This document shows, piece by piece, positions 1-5,926 of a stretch of 8,820 nt of DNA; the first letter of the stretch is position 1, and each line of letters opens with the position of its first letter. The stretch lies in contig JANTHQ010000055.1 of the NCBI GenBank assembly GCA_024762375.1, positions 1-8,820 on the forward strand, given 5' to 3'. Below the pieces are notes generated by a model. It was not told the DNA's origin, made no database searches, and worked only from the letters and a program-made list of their open reading frames with translations. Origin of the DNA: Anaerolineaceae bacterium. Its GTDB lineage: Bacteria; Chloroflexota; Anaerolineae; 4572-78. Both the position numbers and the translations under genes were made by a program.

Positions 1-363
1 TTTTCATCGCTGACGATGAACCCGCAGCCGCTCCATCTGGATGCGGAATTCTGCCGCAAAACCGAATTCGGCCGCCCGCTGGTCAACGGGTTGTTCACGC
101 TGGGGCTGGCGGTGGGCATCACCGTGCACGATTTGACCGGCGGCACGCTGGTGGCGAATTTGGGCTACGACAACGTGAAACACCCGCGCCCCATGTTCCA
201 CGGCGACACACTGACAGTGGAAACGGAAGTCACCGCCAAACGTGAATCGCGTTCCCGCCCGACGCAGGGAATTGTCACCTTTCGGCACATCGGGCGCAAC
301 CAGTACGGCGAAATCGTGCTCGATTTTGAGCGCACGGCGTTGATGCTGAAAAAAAGCAGTTAG
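1..363 (+). CDS. MaoC-like acyl-CoA hydratase, 3' part (5' end outside window)
   Basis: The frame is open from base 1 (F-S-S-L-T-M-N-P-Q...) to TAG at 361-363, so the gene starts upstream; the ATG at 16 is internal. The visible part is a hot-dog fold of the MaoC dehydratase type. The segment N-P-Q-P-L-H-L-D matches the hydratase motif around the catalytic His. It is followed by F-G-R-P-L-V-N-G, the usual helix, and by G-D-T-L-T-V-E-T-E-V, a typical late strand. The Asp of the common D-x-N-P-x-H motif is Met here; I recall this for mesaconyl/itaconyl-CoA hydratase-like members, but that is memory only. The role is probably reversible hydration of an unsaturated dicarboxylic acyl-CoA in the cytoplasm. 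The CoA-ester lyase 63 bp downstream on the same strand supports a shared pathway. The exact substrate cannot be told from sequence. Confidence 0.85.
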   Translation, partial: FSSLTMNPQPLHLDAEFCRKTEFGRPLVNGLFTLGLAVGITVHDLTGGTLVANLGYDNVKHPRPMFHGDTLTVETEVTAKRESRSRPTQGIVTFRHIGRNQYGEIVLDFERTALMLKKSS

Positions 364-391
364 TTTTCAGTGGTCAGTTTTCAGTTCACAG
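362..391. repeat. degenerate heptanucleotide repeat, 4 units
   Basis: The short gap after the hydratase gene reads as 7-bp units AGTTTTC, AGTGGTC, AGTTTTC, AGTTCAC, then AG. The first and third units are identical and the phase is kept without gaps. The array begins inside the stop codon. It belongs to the set of 7-bp periodic tracts seen throughout this window. Confidence 0.7.
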
Positions 392-410
392 ACCACTTTT
401 GCGTTTTCAC

Positions 411-435
411 AAAGGACGAATGACGAATGACCAAT
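411..435 (+). repeat. heptad repeat GACGAAT x3 overlapping RBS and start of the lyase gene
   Basis: Bases 415-435 read GACGAAT GACGAAT GACCAAT. The ATG of the CoA-ester lyase (427-429) lies inside the second and third units, so its second and third codons (Thr-Asn) are repeat-encoded. AAAGGA at 411-416 is the likely ribosome binding site, 10 nt before the ATG. Confidence 0.65.
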
Positions 436-1311
436 CACAAACTTCGCCGCTCGGTGCTGTTTATGCCCGGCGACAGTATGCGGAAAATTCAGAAAGCCAC
501 CCAACTCGATGCCGATACCATCGTGATGGATTTGGAGGATGGCGTGGCGCTGAACAACAAAGCTGCCGCCCGCGAAACCATCGTCGAGGCGTTGCGCACG
601 CTCGATTTCGGGCGGCGCGAGCGGCTGGTGCGGGTCAATCCACCCGCTTCCGGCTTTTTGGATGACGACATCGCCGTCACTGCACCCTCACAGCCGGACG
701 GATTCGTCATCCCCAAAACAGAAACGGCGGCGGATGTGCAGACCGTCAGCCGGAAACTGGCGGCGGTGGAACGCGAACACGGCTGGGCGGAAAATTCGCT
801 GCGGCTGGTGGCGGTGGTCGAAACCGCGCTGGGCGTGATGAATCTGAAAGAGATTGCGCAATCGGACGCGCGGCTTGACGCGCTGATGTTCGGCGCGGAA
901 GATTTGGCAGGCGACATCGGCGCGGTGCGAACGCGCGCGGGCTGGGAAGTTTTTTTCGCCCGCAGTGCGGTGGTCACAGCGGCGGCAGCGTATGGCTTGC
1001 AGGCGATTGATATGATTTTCGTCGATTTCCAAAATCTGGACGGGTTGGCGGAAGAATGTCGCACGGCGCGACAGATGGGTTATGCGGGCAAAATGGCAAT
1101 CCACCCGAAACAGGTTGAAATTATCAACCGCGAATTTTCGCCCACCCCCGCCGAAATTGAACGGGCGCAGAAACTGGTGGCGGCGCACCGCGCCCACCAG
1201 CAATCGGGCACGGGGGCGTTCGCGTTTGAAGGCAAAATGGTCGATATGCCGGTCATCCGCGCGGCGGAACACGTGCTGGCACGCGCTCGGCAGGCGGGGT
1301 TAATTCAATGA
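427..1311 (+). CDS. CitE/HpcH-HpaI family CoA-ester lyase (malyl-/citramalyl-CoA lyase-like)
   Basis: This 294-residue protein has the normal length for single-domain CitE-like lyases. Family landmarks occur in order: R-S-V-L-F-M-P-G (8-15), D-L-E-D-G-V (35-40), R-V-N-P (69-72), a Glu in V-V-E-T-A (E132), G-A-E-D-L (156-160; E132 and D159 are the expected Mg2+ ligands), and K-M-A-I-H-P-K-Q-V (222-230). The C-terminal helix resembles the lid region of beta-methylmalyl/citramalyl-CoA lyases. The enzyme should cleave or form a 3-hydroxyacyl-CoA such as malyl-, methylmalyl- or citramalyl-CoA in the TIM-barrel site. Following a MaoC-type hydratase, it would act on the hydrated product. An internal AAAGGA site supports ATG 427. 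The hydratase, this gene and the terminator at 1353 look like the end of one operon. Choosing between malyl- and citramalyl-CoA is not possible from sequence alone. Confidence 0.9.
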   Translation: MTNHKLRRSVLFMPGDSMRKIQKATQLDADTIVMDLEDGVALNNKAAARETIVEALRTLDFGRRERLVRVNPPASGFLDDDIAVTAPSQPDGFVIPKTETAADVQTVSRKLAAVEREHGWAENSLRLVAVVETALGVMNLKEIAQSDARLDALMFGAEDLAGDIGAVRTRAGWEVFFARSAVVTAAAAYGLQAIDMIFVDFQNLDGLAEECRTARQMGYAGKMAIHPKQVEIINREFSPTPAEIERAQKLVAAHRAHQQSGTGAFAFEGKMVDMPVIRAAEHVLARARQAGLIQ

Positions 1312-1338
1312 ATAATGAATAATGAATAATGAAAAATG
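1307..1338. repeat. heptad repeat AATGAAT x4
   Basis: Units AATGAAT, AATGAAT, AATGAAT and AATGAAA, then AATG, run in exact 7-bp phase. The lyase stop codon (TGA, 1309-1311) is formed by the first unit. The array lies between the stop and the terminator. Confidence 0.85.
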
Positions 1339-1352
1339 GTGGCACAACCAAT

Positions 1353-1378
1353 CGCCTTTCCCCCGAAAGGCGGTTTTT
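1353..1378 (+). terminator. rho-independent terminator of the hydratase-lyase operon
   Basis: A perfect 8-bp stem CGCCTTTC (1353-1360) / GAAAGGCG (1365-1372) with loop CCCC is followed by G and five T residues (1374-1378). It lies 41 bp after the lyase stop codon. Confidence 0.85.
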
Positions 1379-1407
1379 GCGTTTCGGGCGTTGGGGTGGC
1401 ATGATTT

Positions 1408-1440
1408 GTGATGAGTGATGAGTGATGAGTGATGAGTGAG
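1408..1440. repeat. perfect heptad repeat GTGATGA x4
   Basis: Four identical GTGATGA units occupy 1408-1435, followed by the partial unit GTGAG. The array sits between the terminator and the proposed start of the glycosyltransferase. It has no visible promoter features of its own. Confidence 0.9.
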
Positions 1441-1451
1441 CGGGTGCGCAG

Positions 1452-3716
1452 GTGAGAAAGTGCGACTTGCTACCGTGCAACTTTGAACCTCGAACTTTGA
1501 ACTCACAACTCCCAACTTTGGACTTGAGACCTGAGACTTTGGACTTAAAATCCGCAACCCGCAACTTCAAACTGACACTGCTTTTGTTGATTGGCTTTGC
1601 CCTGCGATTGTTCCGGCTGGGTGCGCAGAGTTTGTGGTATGATGAAACCGTCAGCGCGGTGCTGGCGCAGAAATCCACCGCCGATTTGATTGCCCATACC
1701 GCCCGCGACATCCATCCGCCGGGATATTATCTGCTGCTGCACGGTTGGCATGCGCTGGCGGGCGGCTCGGAATTTGCGCTGGCATTTTTCTCCGTGATTT
1801 TCGGCGTGCTTTTGATTGCCGCCGTGTATGCGCTGTCGAAACGGCTGGCGGGCGCGCGCGCCGCGCTGTGGGCTGCCGGACTGGTGGCGCTGTCACCGTA
1901 TAACCTGTGGTATTCGCAGGAAGTGCGAATGTACACCCTCGGCGCGCTTTTGGGCGTGCTTGCGGTCATTTTCGCGCTGATGGCGTTCGCCCCCGAATTG
2001 ATTTCCGCCCACCCGCAGACCGTTTCGCGCCGGAAATGGGCCATCAGCTATGCCCTGATTGCGGCGTTGGGGCTGTACGTGCTGTATTATTTTGCGTTTT
2101 TGCTCATCGCGCTGAATCTGTTTCTGCTGTTTTGGTGGGGATGTTTATCGAGATATGCTGCCGGTTGCCGATTTCTCACCCTGAGTAGCCCGCAGGGCGT
2201 ATCGAAGGGTGGAAATCGGCTGGGGAAACCGCCCTTCGATACGCGGTTCGCGCCGCGAACCGCTACTCAGGATGCGGTTTCCCCTCAAAGTGTAAAACAT
2301 CAACCTGCAGCCAAAAAGAAAAACTTTGCTTTCTTTCGGTTGTGGTTGGCAGCGAATTTCGGCGCGGCAATTCTCTATCTGCCGTGGATGCCGGTGGCGT
2401 GGCGGCAGGCGACCCATCCGCCTGTCCCGCCGTGGCGCAGCGCCATTCCGCTGGGCGATATTCTGCTGGAAAGCTGGAACGCCCTTTCTGTGGGCGAATC
2501 CATCCAACCGGCACAGGTATGGTGGGCGCTGGCAGTCACGGCGATTCTGTTTTTGCTCGGTATCGCTGCGCTGAGACGCCCCGCCCCCCGAATTTTGCTC
2601 CCCACGCTGACCTTCGCCCCGCTGGCAATCATCATCGCCGCGCCGCTCATCACCGGCTCGCCGCTGTATCACGTCCGCTATCTGTTCACCTATTCGCCCG
2701 CATTTTTCATTATTTTGGGTGCGGGACTGGCATGGCTGTGGGCGCGACGGCGTGCGCTGGCGGCAACTGGCGCGGGATTGTGGCTTGCCGCGTCCGGCTG
2801 GGCGATTGCCGAACTGCACACCAACCCCCGTTATGCCGCCGATGACCTGCGCGGGGCGGTGGCGGTTCTGGAAGAAAAATGGCGTCCCGGCGATGTGATT
2901 CTGGTGAACGCGGGCTACACCTACACCGCGCTGCGCGTCTATTTTTCCGCGCCGGTGGGCGGCTATCTGCGGCTGACCGATTTCGACCCGCAGACTGACC
3001 GCAATCCGTATGCCCCGCTGGTGCTGGAAACGGGCACAGTGGACGGCGACCCCGCGCTCGGCTGGGGCGACCCGCGCTCGGATTTTTATGCCATGTCCAC
3101 CGCCGAAACCATCGCCGCGCTGGAACAGGTGCGGCAAACATTTCCGCGCATTTGGATGCTGCGGGCATACGATACCGTCACCGACCCGCAGGGCGTGATT
3201 CGGCAATGGCTGGCGGAAAACACCCGTCCGGTGGTGGATGTGCCGGTAGCGGGGCCATCGTTTTTCCGCGTGCAGGCATTCGACACGGGCGCAAAACCGA
3301 ATCCGCCGCAACCGCTCGATGCCACGTTTGACGGGAAACTCCGGTTGCGGGGAATTGTGCCGCTGGGGCAACAGCATCACCCCGGTGATGCGATTTTTGT
3401 GACATGGTGGCTCGATGTTTTGGAAGATATTTCGGCGGATGCGCCGCTTGCCGCCTCGCTGAAATTGTGGGACGCGCAGGGAAATCTCGCCGCGCAGGTG
3501 GACGAGTGGCCTGCGGGCAATCTGTTTTTCAGCCCGCAGTGGCGCACGGGCGATACCCTTCGTTACCCCATGCGGCTCGATTTGCCGCCGAATTTATCGC
3601 CGGGGCAATACTGGCTCGATTTGATTTTCTACCATTCCGACACGGGTGAACCGCTGCCGGTGGACGGCGCGGGAAAATCGGCGGTGACGCTGGGGCAAAT
3701 TGAAATTGTCCGATAG
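1452..3716 (+). CDS. polytopic GT39/ArnT-like glycosyltransferase with C-terminal extracytoplasmic domains
   Basis: The 754-residue frame starts at GTG 1452, but the true start is unsure. Residues 1-42 come largely from heptad repeats, no convincing Shine-Dalgarno precedes GTG, and TTG codons at 1584/1587 are possible alternatives. From about residue 43 the protein is a GT-C fold enzyme: first TM, then W-Y-D-E-T (D64-E65, the catalytic acidic pair in the first extracytoplasmic loop), D-I-H-P-P-G-Y-Y (86-93), Q-E-V-R-M-Y (156-161), and roughly ten hydrophobic segments up to about 454. Residues ~460-600 and ~620-754 are soluble. The latter is beta-rich (P-G-D-A-I-F-V-T-W-W ... S-P-G-Q-Y-W-L-D-L), resembling a domain I associate with Chloroflexota glycosyltransferases. 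The enzyme should move a sugar from a polyprenyl-phosphate donor to an envelope acceptor; the acceptor is unknown. Residues ~239-278 are encoded by palindromic elements. Confidence 0.8.
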   Translation: MRKCDLLPCNFEPRTLNSQLPTLDLRPETLDLKSATRNFKLTLLLLIGFALRLFRLGAQSLWYDETVSAVLAQKSTADLIAHTARDIHPPGYYLLLHGWHALAGGSEFALAFFSVIFGVLLIAAVYALSKRLAGARAALWAAGLVALSPYNLWYSQEVRMYTLGALLGVLAVIFALMAFAPELISAHPQTVSRRKWAISYALIAALGLYVLYYFAFLLIALNLFLLFWWGCLSRYAAGCRFLTLSSPQGVSKGGNRLGKPPFDTRFAPRTATQDAVSPQSVKHQPAAKKKNFAFFRLWLAANFGAAILYLPWMPVAWRQATHPPVPPWRSAIPLGDILLESWNALSVGESIQPAQVWWALAVTAILFLLGIAALRRPAPRILLPTLTFAPLAIIIAAPLITGSPLYHVRYLFTYSPAFFIILGAGLAWLWARRRALAATGAGLWLAASGWAIAELHTNPRYAADDLRGAVAVLEEKWRPGDVILVNAGYTYTALRVYFSAPVGGYLRLTDFDPQTDRNPYAPLVLETGTVDGDPALGWGDPRSDFYAMSTAETIAALEQVRQTFPRIWMLRAYDTVTDPQGVIRQWLAENTRPVVDVPVAGPSFFRVQAFDTGAKPNPPQPLDATFDGKLRLRGIVPLGQQHHPGDAIFVTWWLDVLEDISADAPLAASLKLWDAQGNLAAQVDEWPAGNLFFSPQWRTGDTLRYPMRLDLPPNLSPGQYWLDLIFYHSDTGEPLPVDGAGKSAVTLGQIEIVR
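1478..1575. repeat. 14-unit degenerate heptad array (consensus near sAACTTT)
   Basis: The 98 bp divide exactly into 14 units of 7: CAACTTT, GAACCTC, GAACTTT, GAACTCA, CAACTCC, CAACTTT, GGACTTG, AGACCTG, AGACTTT, GGACTTA, AAATCCG, CAACCCG, CAACTTC, AAACTGA. Positions 3-5 of each unit are almost always A-C-Y. The array lies inside the open frame of the following glycosyltransferase and encodes most of its first 42 residues. Confidence 0.85.
2167..2220. repeat. palindromic element, copy 1, inserted in frame
   Basis: Outer arms GCCGATTTC (2167-2175) and GAAATCGGC (2212-2220) pair perfectly. Inside them CACCCT (2177-2182) pairs with AGGGTG (2206-2211), and a small hairpin GCCC-GCA-GGGC sits at 2188-2198. 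The core runs CCTGAGTAGC ... GCGTATCGAAGGG. This resembles a small dispersed REP/MITE-like family with ends CCTGAGTA and TATCGAAGG that I recall from several bacterial phyla. It lies inside the glycosyltransferase frame and does not break it. Confidence 0.75.
2222..2284. repeat. palindromic element, copy 2, inverted relative to copy 1
   Basis: Outer arms GGGGAAACCGC (2222-2232) and GCGGTTTCCCC (2274-2284) are perfectly complementary over 11 bp. The central hairpin GCGGTTCGCG-C-CGCGAACCGC (2243-2263) has a 10-bp perfect stem. The ends CCCTTCGATACGC (2232-2244) and GCTACTCAGG (2262-2271) are the exact reverse complements of the copy 1 ends at 2197-2209 and 2180-2189. The central stems differ in sequence between copies, but each is self-complementary. 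Confidence 0.8.
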
Positions 3717-3717
3717 T
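3706..3717. repeat. left copy of a 12-bp inverted repeat flanking the AAA-winged-helix gene
   Basis: TTGTCCGATAGT spans the glycosyltransferase stop codon. Its exact reverse complement lies at 5151-5162. It is 11 bp upstream of the -35 box of the next gene, a plausible operator position, but a 12-mer match can also arise by chance in a window this size. Confidence 0.4.
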
Positions 3718-3728
3718 CGGTCAAAAGA

Positions 3729-3758
3729 TTGAGATTTTTGCGGGTGCTGTGGTATAAT
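3729..3758 (+). promoter_or_regulatory. sigma70-type promoter of the AAA-winged-helix gene
   Basis: TTGAGA (3729-3734) and a perfect TATAAT (3753-3758) are separated by 18 bp. The -10 is preceded by TGG, giving an extended -10 (TGn). The start codon is 37 bp downstream, after AGAGG at 3783-3787 with 8-nt spacing. It is the best promoter in the window. Confidence 0.75.
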
Positions 3759-3795
3759 GCAACCGATTGATTCACCCAAAATAGAGGCAGTTTGA

Positions 3796-5151
3796 ATGAA
3801 TTTGCAGCACAATCAACCGATTACCCGTAGCGGCGATTTGCAGGTTGTGGCCGAGTGCATCAGCCACAACGATTGCTGTGCGGTGGTCGGTATCAGCAAC
3901 ATCGGAAAATCGAATTTATTGCGGCGGGTGCACCGTCCGGGGCTGCTGGCACAACTTGTGTCGGGGTTCAATGAAGCCGAATATGGTTTTGTGTATATCG
4001 ATTTTAATTTGCAATTGCAGCTCACCGGGCAGGGTTTTTATGAGTTGGTGCTGCGCAGTATCATCACCCAACTGAAAGCCCTCGCAGCCGAGCCGGACAT
4101 CATCGCCGAAGTAGAGGCGGCATACCGGCAGGTGGTCGCGCCCACCGATGAATTTCAGAACGCGCTCAGCTTCAATCAGGCGATTATCACCCTGTGCGAG
4201 CGGTGGTCGCGGCGGCTGGTGTTGCTGTTTGATGAATTCGATGAGGTTTTCCGCGAACTCGAATCTCGCGTTTTTTTGAACCTGCGTGCCCTGCGCGACA
4301 AATATCCGCAACGGTTGACCTATGTGGTCGGTGTCGGTGCGCCATTGTTAAAACTGCGCAGCACACCGGAAATCGGCGAATTTGCCGAGTTGTTCACCCA
4401 TCATACCCATGTGCTGCACGCGCTGGAAAAAGAAGATATGGCGCAAGTGGTGCAGCAATTTTCTGCTGAAAACGGCATCCACTTTTCAGAGGACGATATT
4501 GCATTTATTCACGAACAGTCCGGCGGGCATCCCGGTTTGCTGGAAAGTGTGTGTCAGGTGTTGGCAGAGCACACGGTGGATGGCGTGAGTCGCGATAGCC
4601 GGTTGGTGGTAGCCCGGCTTGCCGAAAACCCGAATGTCCGGACGGAATGCAACAACCTCTGGCGCGGCCTTTCGCCCGAAAAACAGACAGCGCTGCTCGA
4701 TTTTGCGGTCGAAAAATCGATACCACCGATTGTTCAAAAAGAATTGCTGCGAAATGGCATTCTCCGCGCCAATGGTGATGGGCAGGTCGTTGTTTTTGCG
4801 CGTCTTTTTGAAGACTATATCAAGCGCCAGCGACTGGTCAAAACGCCTACCGAGCGCGGTGTGCGCGTCGATGTGGATGCGGGACAGGTTTTTGTGGATG
4901 GCCGGCAAACGGAAGTGCTGACCAAACTGGAATATCGGCTGTTGCTGCTGTTGTACGGCAATTTGGGCAAAATTTGCGACAAATACAGCATCGTCGAAGC
5001 CGTATGGGGCGAGGATTATATCGAAGAAGTGGATGACGCCCGCATCGAGAAACTCATCAGCCGGTTGCGTCAAAAACTCGAACCGGATCCATCCGAGCCG
5101 CGTTATCTCATCACCGTGCGCGGACGGGGCTATCGCCTGCAACGGGGATAA
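3796..5151 (+). CDS. AAA/STAND-like ATPase fused to an OmpR/PhoB-type winged-helix DNA-binding domain
   Basis: The 451 residues form three parts. Residues ~10-275 are a P-loop ATPase with Walker A G-I-S-N-I-G-K-S (32-39) and Walker B L-V-L-L-F-D-E-F-D (141-149). They also carry G-G-H-P-G-L-L-E (243-250), which resembles the sensor-2/lid region of AAA_16 and archaeal-type ATPases. Residues ~285-345 look like a small winged-helix lid ending F-A-R-L-F-E-D-Y. Residues ~355-450 are a complete Trans_reg_C domain: F-V-D-G (365-368), L-T-K-L-E-Y-R-L-L-L-L-L (375-386), V-W-G-E-D-Y (403-408), R-L-R-Q-K-L (423-428), and the terminal wing Y-L-I-T-V-R-G-R-G-Y-R-L (437-448). There is no receiver domain or TM segment. 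The inferred role is a cytoplasmic ATP-dependent transcription regulator. It has its own promoter and sits 86 bp upstream of pspA on the same strand, so pspA is the obvious candidate target; this is inference. Confidence 0.85.
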   Translation: MNLQHNQPITRSGDLQVVAECISHNDCCAVVGISNIGKSNLLRRVHRPGLLAQLVSGFNEAEYGFVYIDFNLQLQLTGQGFYELVLRSIITQLKALAAEPDIIAEVEAAYRQVVAPTDEFQNALSFNQAIITLCERWSRRLVLLFDEFDEVFRELESRVFLNLRALRDKYPQRLTYVVGVGAPLLKLRSTPEIGEFAELFTHHTHVLHALEKEDMAQVVQQFSAENGIHFSEDDIAFIHEQSGGHPGLLESVCQVLAEHTVDGVSRDSRLVVARLAENPNVRTECNNLWRGLSPEKQTALLDFAVEKSIPPIVQKELLRNGILRANGDGQVVVFARLFEDYIKRQRLVKTPTERGVRVDVDAGQVFVDGRQTEVLTKLEYRLLLLLYGNLGKICDKYSIVEAVWGEDYIEEVDDARIEKLISRLRQKLEPDPSEPRYLITVRGRGYRLQRG

Positions 5152-5162
5152 CTATCGGACAA
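5151..5162. repeat. right copy of the 12-bp inverted repeat, upstream of pspA
   Basis: ACTATCGGACAA begins at the last base of the AAA-winged-helix stop codon and is the exact reverse complement of 3706-3717. It is followed by ATGTCGG, giving a near-palindrome CGGACA-AA-TGTCGG (5156-5169). It sits about 75 bp before the pspA start, where an operator could lie. Confidence 0.4.
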
Positions 5163-5177
5163 ATGTCGGTTTTGTGT

Positions 5178-5207
5178 CTGACCCGAATCGAAAAAATGTG
5201 ATATGGT
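5178..5207 (+). promoter_or_regulatory. possible weak promoter upstream of pspA
   Basis: CTGACC (5178-5183) and TATGGT (5202-5207), each matching 4 of 6 consensus bases, lie 18 bp apart in the 86-bp gap. The match is weak. Read-through from the AAA-winged-helix gene is equally possible, since I see no T-tailed terminator in the gap. Confidence 0.3.
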
Positions 5208-5222
5208 ACTATCAACCAACAA

Positions 5223-5231
5223 AAGGAGAGG
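5223..5231 (+). promoter_or_regulatory. strong ribosome binding site of pspA
   Basis: AAGGAGAGG ends 6 nt before the ATG at 5238. It is the closest match to a full Shine-Dalgarno sequence in the window and suggests high translation, as expected for an abundant coat-forming PspA protein. Confidence 0.75.
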
Positions 5232-5237
5232 TAATTT

Positions 5238-5918
5238 ATGGCATCGTTAATCAGCAAAGTTCAAACCCTCATTTCGGCAAACCTGCATTCATTGGTGGAC
5301 AAAGCGCTCAAAGCCAATTCGGTGGCGGTGCTGGATGAGTACATTCGGCAGGCGGAAGATAATCTGGATGACCTGCAAGATGCGCTCATCACCGTGCGCG
5401 GGCAGGTGAAGACTCTGGAGCGCAAATGGAAAATCTTCCAAGCCGAAGCAGAACAGTTGGACAGCGATATTGACCGTCTGCTGCGTGCCGGAAAAGAAGA
5501 TTTGGCGATGGCGGCCCAAAGCAAATACAATTCCAAAATTGATATGGCGAATCAGTATCGGGAGCAGTTTGAAACGCAAAAACGCGAAGCCGATAAATTG
5601 GCAGACGCCCGTCTGAAACTGGAAGCCAAACTGACCACCATCAAACAGGAACGTGAACACTTGCTGGCGCTGCTGGAGCTGGCGAAATCGAAAGAGATTG
5701 CCGCCAAAACAATCCGCTCCCTGGATGACTTGCAGGGCATCGGCGACAGCGATATTGCCCGGGTGGGCGATGCCATTCGCAGCCGGTTGGACCGCGCCGA
5801 CGCGGAGATGGAAACGTATTCTGACCGGTTGGACACGCGCATGGATGACGTGCTCAATAAAGCGCAGTTGGATGACCAGCTGGCTGAACGCCGCCGCCGT
5901 TTAGGTTTGGAAGAATAA
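5238..5918 (+). CDS. pspA: PspA/IM30 (Vipp1) family membrane-stress protein
   Basis: The 226-residue protein has the usual PspA length and is almost wholly alpha-helical. Residues 1-24 form an amphipathic helix 0 that would bind membrane. Residues ~25-60 carry the family segment L-D-E-Y-I-R-Q-A-E-D-N-L (32-43). Residues ~60-155 are a long charged coiled-coil hairpin with L-L-R-A-G-K-E-D-L-A (81-90), equivalent to the conserved G-R-E-D-L-A motif at the hairpin turn. Helices 4-5 follow, and the protein ends in an acidic/basic tail without the Vipp1 C-terminal extension. The family is ESCRT-III-related: it polymerises into rods or rings on stressed membranes and protects membrane integrity. It is followed after 8 bp by a membrane coiled-coil gene, probably co-translated. 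The AAA-winged-helix gene upstream may control it. Confidence 0.9.
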   Translation: MASLISKVQTLISANLHSLVDKALKANSVAVLDEYIRQAEDNLDDLQDALITVRGQVKTLERKWKIFQAEAEQLDSDIDRLLRAGKEDLAMAAQSKYNSKIDMANQYREQFETQKREADKLADARLKLEAKLTTIKQEREHLLALLELAKSKEIAAKTIRSLDDLQGIGDSDIARVGDAIRSRLDRADAEMETYSDRLDTRMDDVLNKAQLDDQLAERRRRLGLEE

Positions 5919-5926
5919 CATAACCC

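Noticed and set aside
1307..1575. Possible CRISPR-like array
   Set aside because: The units are 7 bp, adjacent and without spacers, and there are no cas genes. These are simple tandem heptads.
3047..3082. Short direct repeat of GGCGACCC(C)GCGCTCGG in the glycosyltransferase
   Set aside because: Two near-copies encode D-P-A-L-G-W-G-D-P-R-S in a Gly/Asp-rich loop. It is short and best explained by local codon bias or a small duplication.
2145..3380. 411-codon open frame on the minus strand inside the glycosyltransferase
   Set aside because: It is rich in Arg, Gln and His with no recognisable motifs, and lies wholly opposite a gene with clear family motifs. It is an antisense shadow of GC-rich codon use.
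5156..5169. CGGACA-AA-TGTCGG as a terminator after the AAA-winged-helix gene
   Set aside because: The stem is short with a mismatch, and no T-run follows directly. It is kept only as a possible operator.
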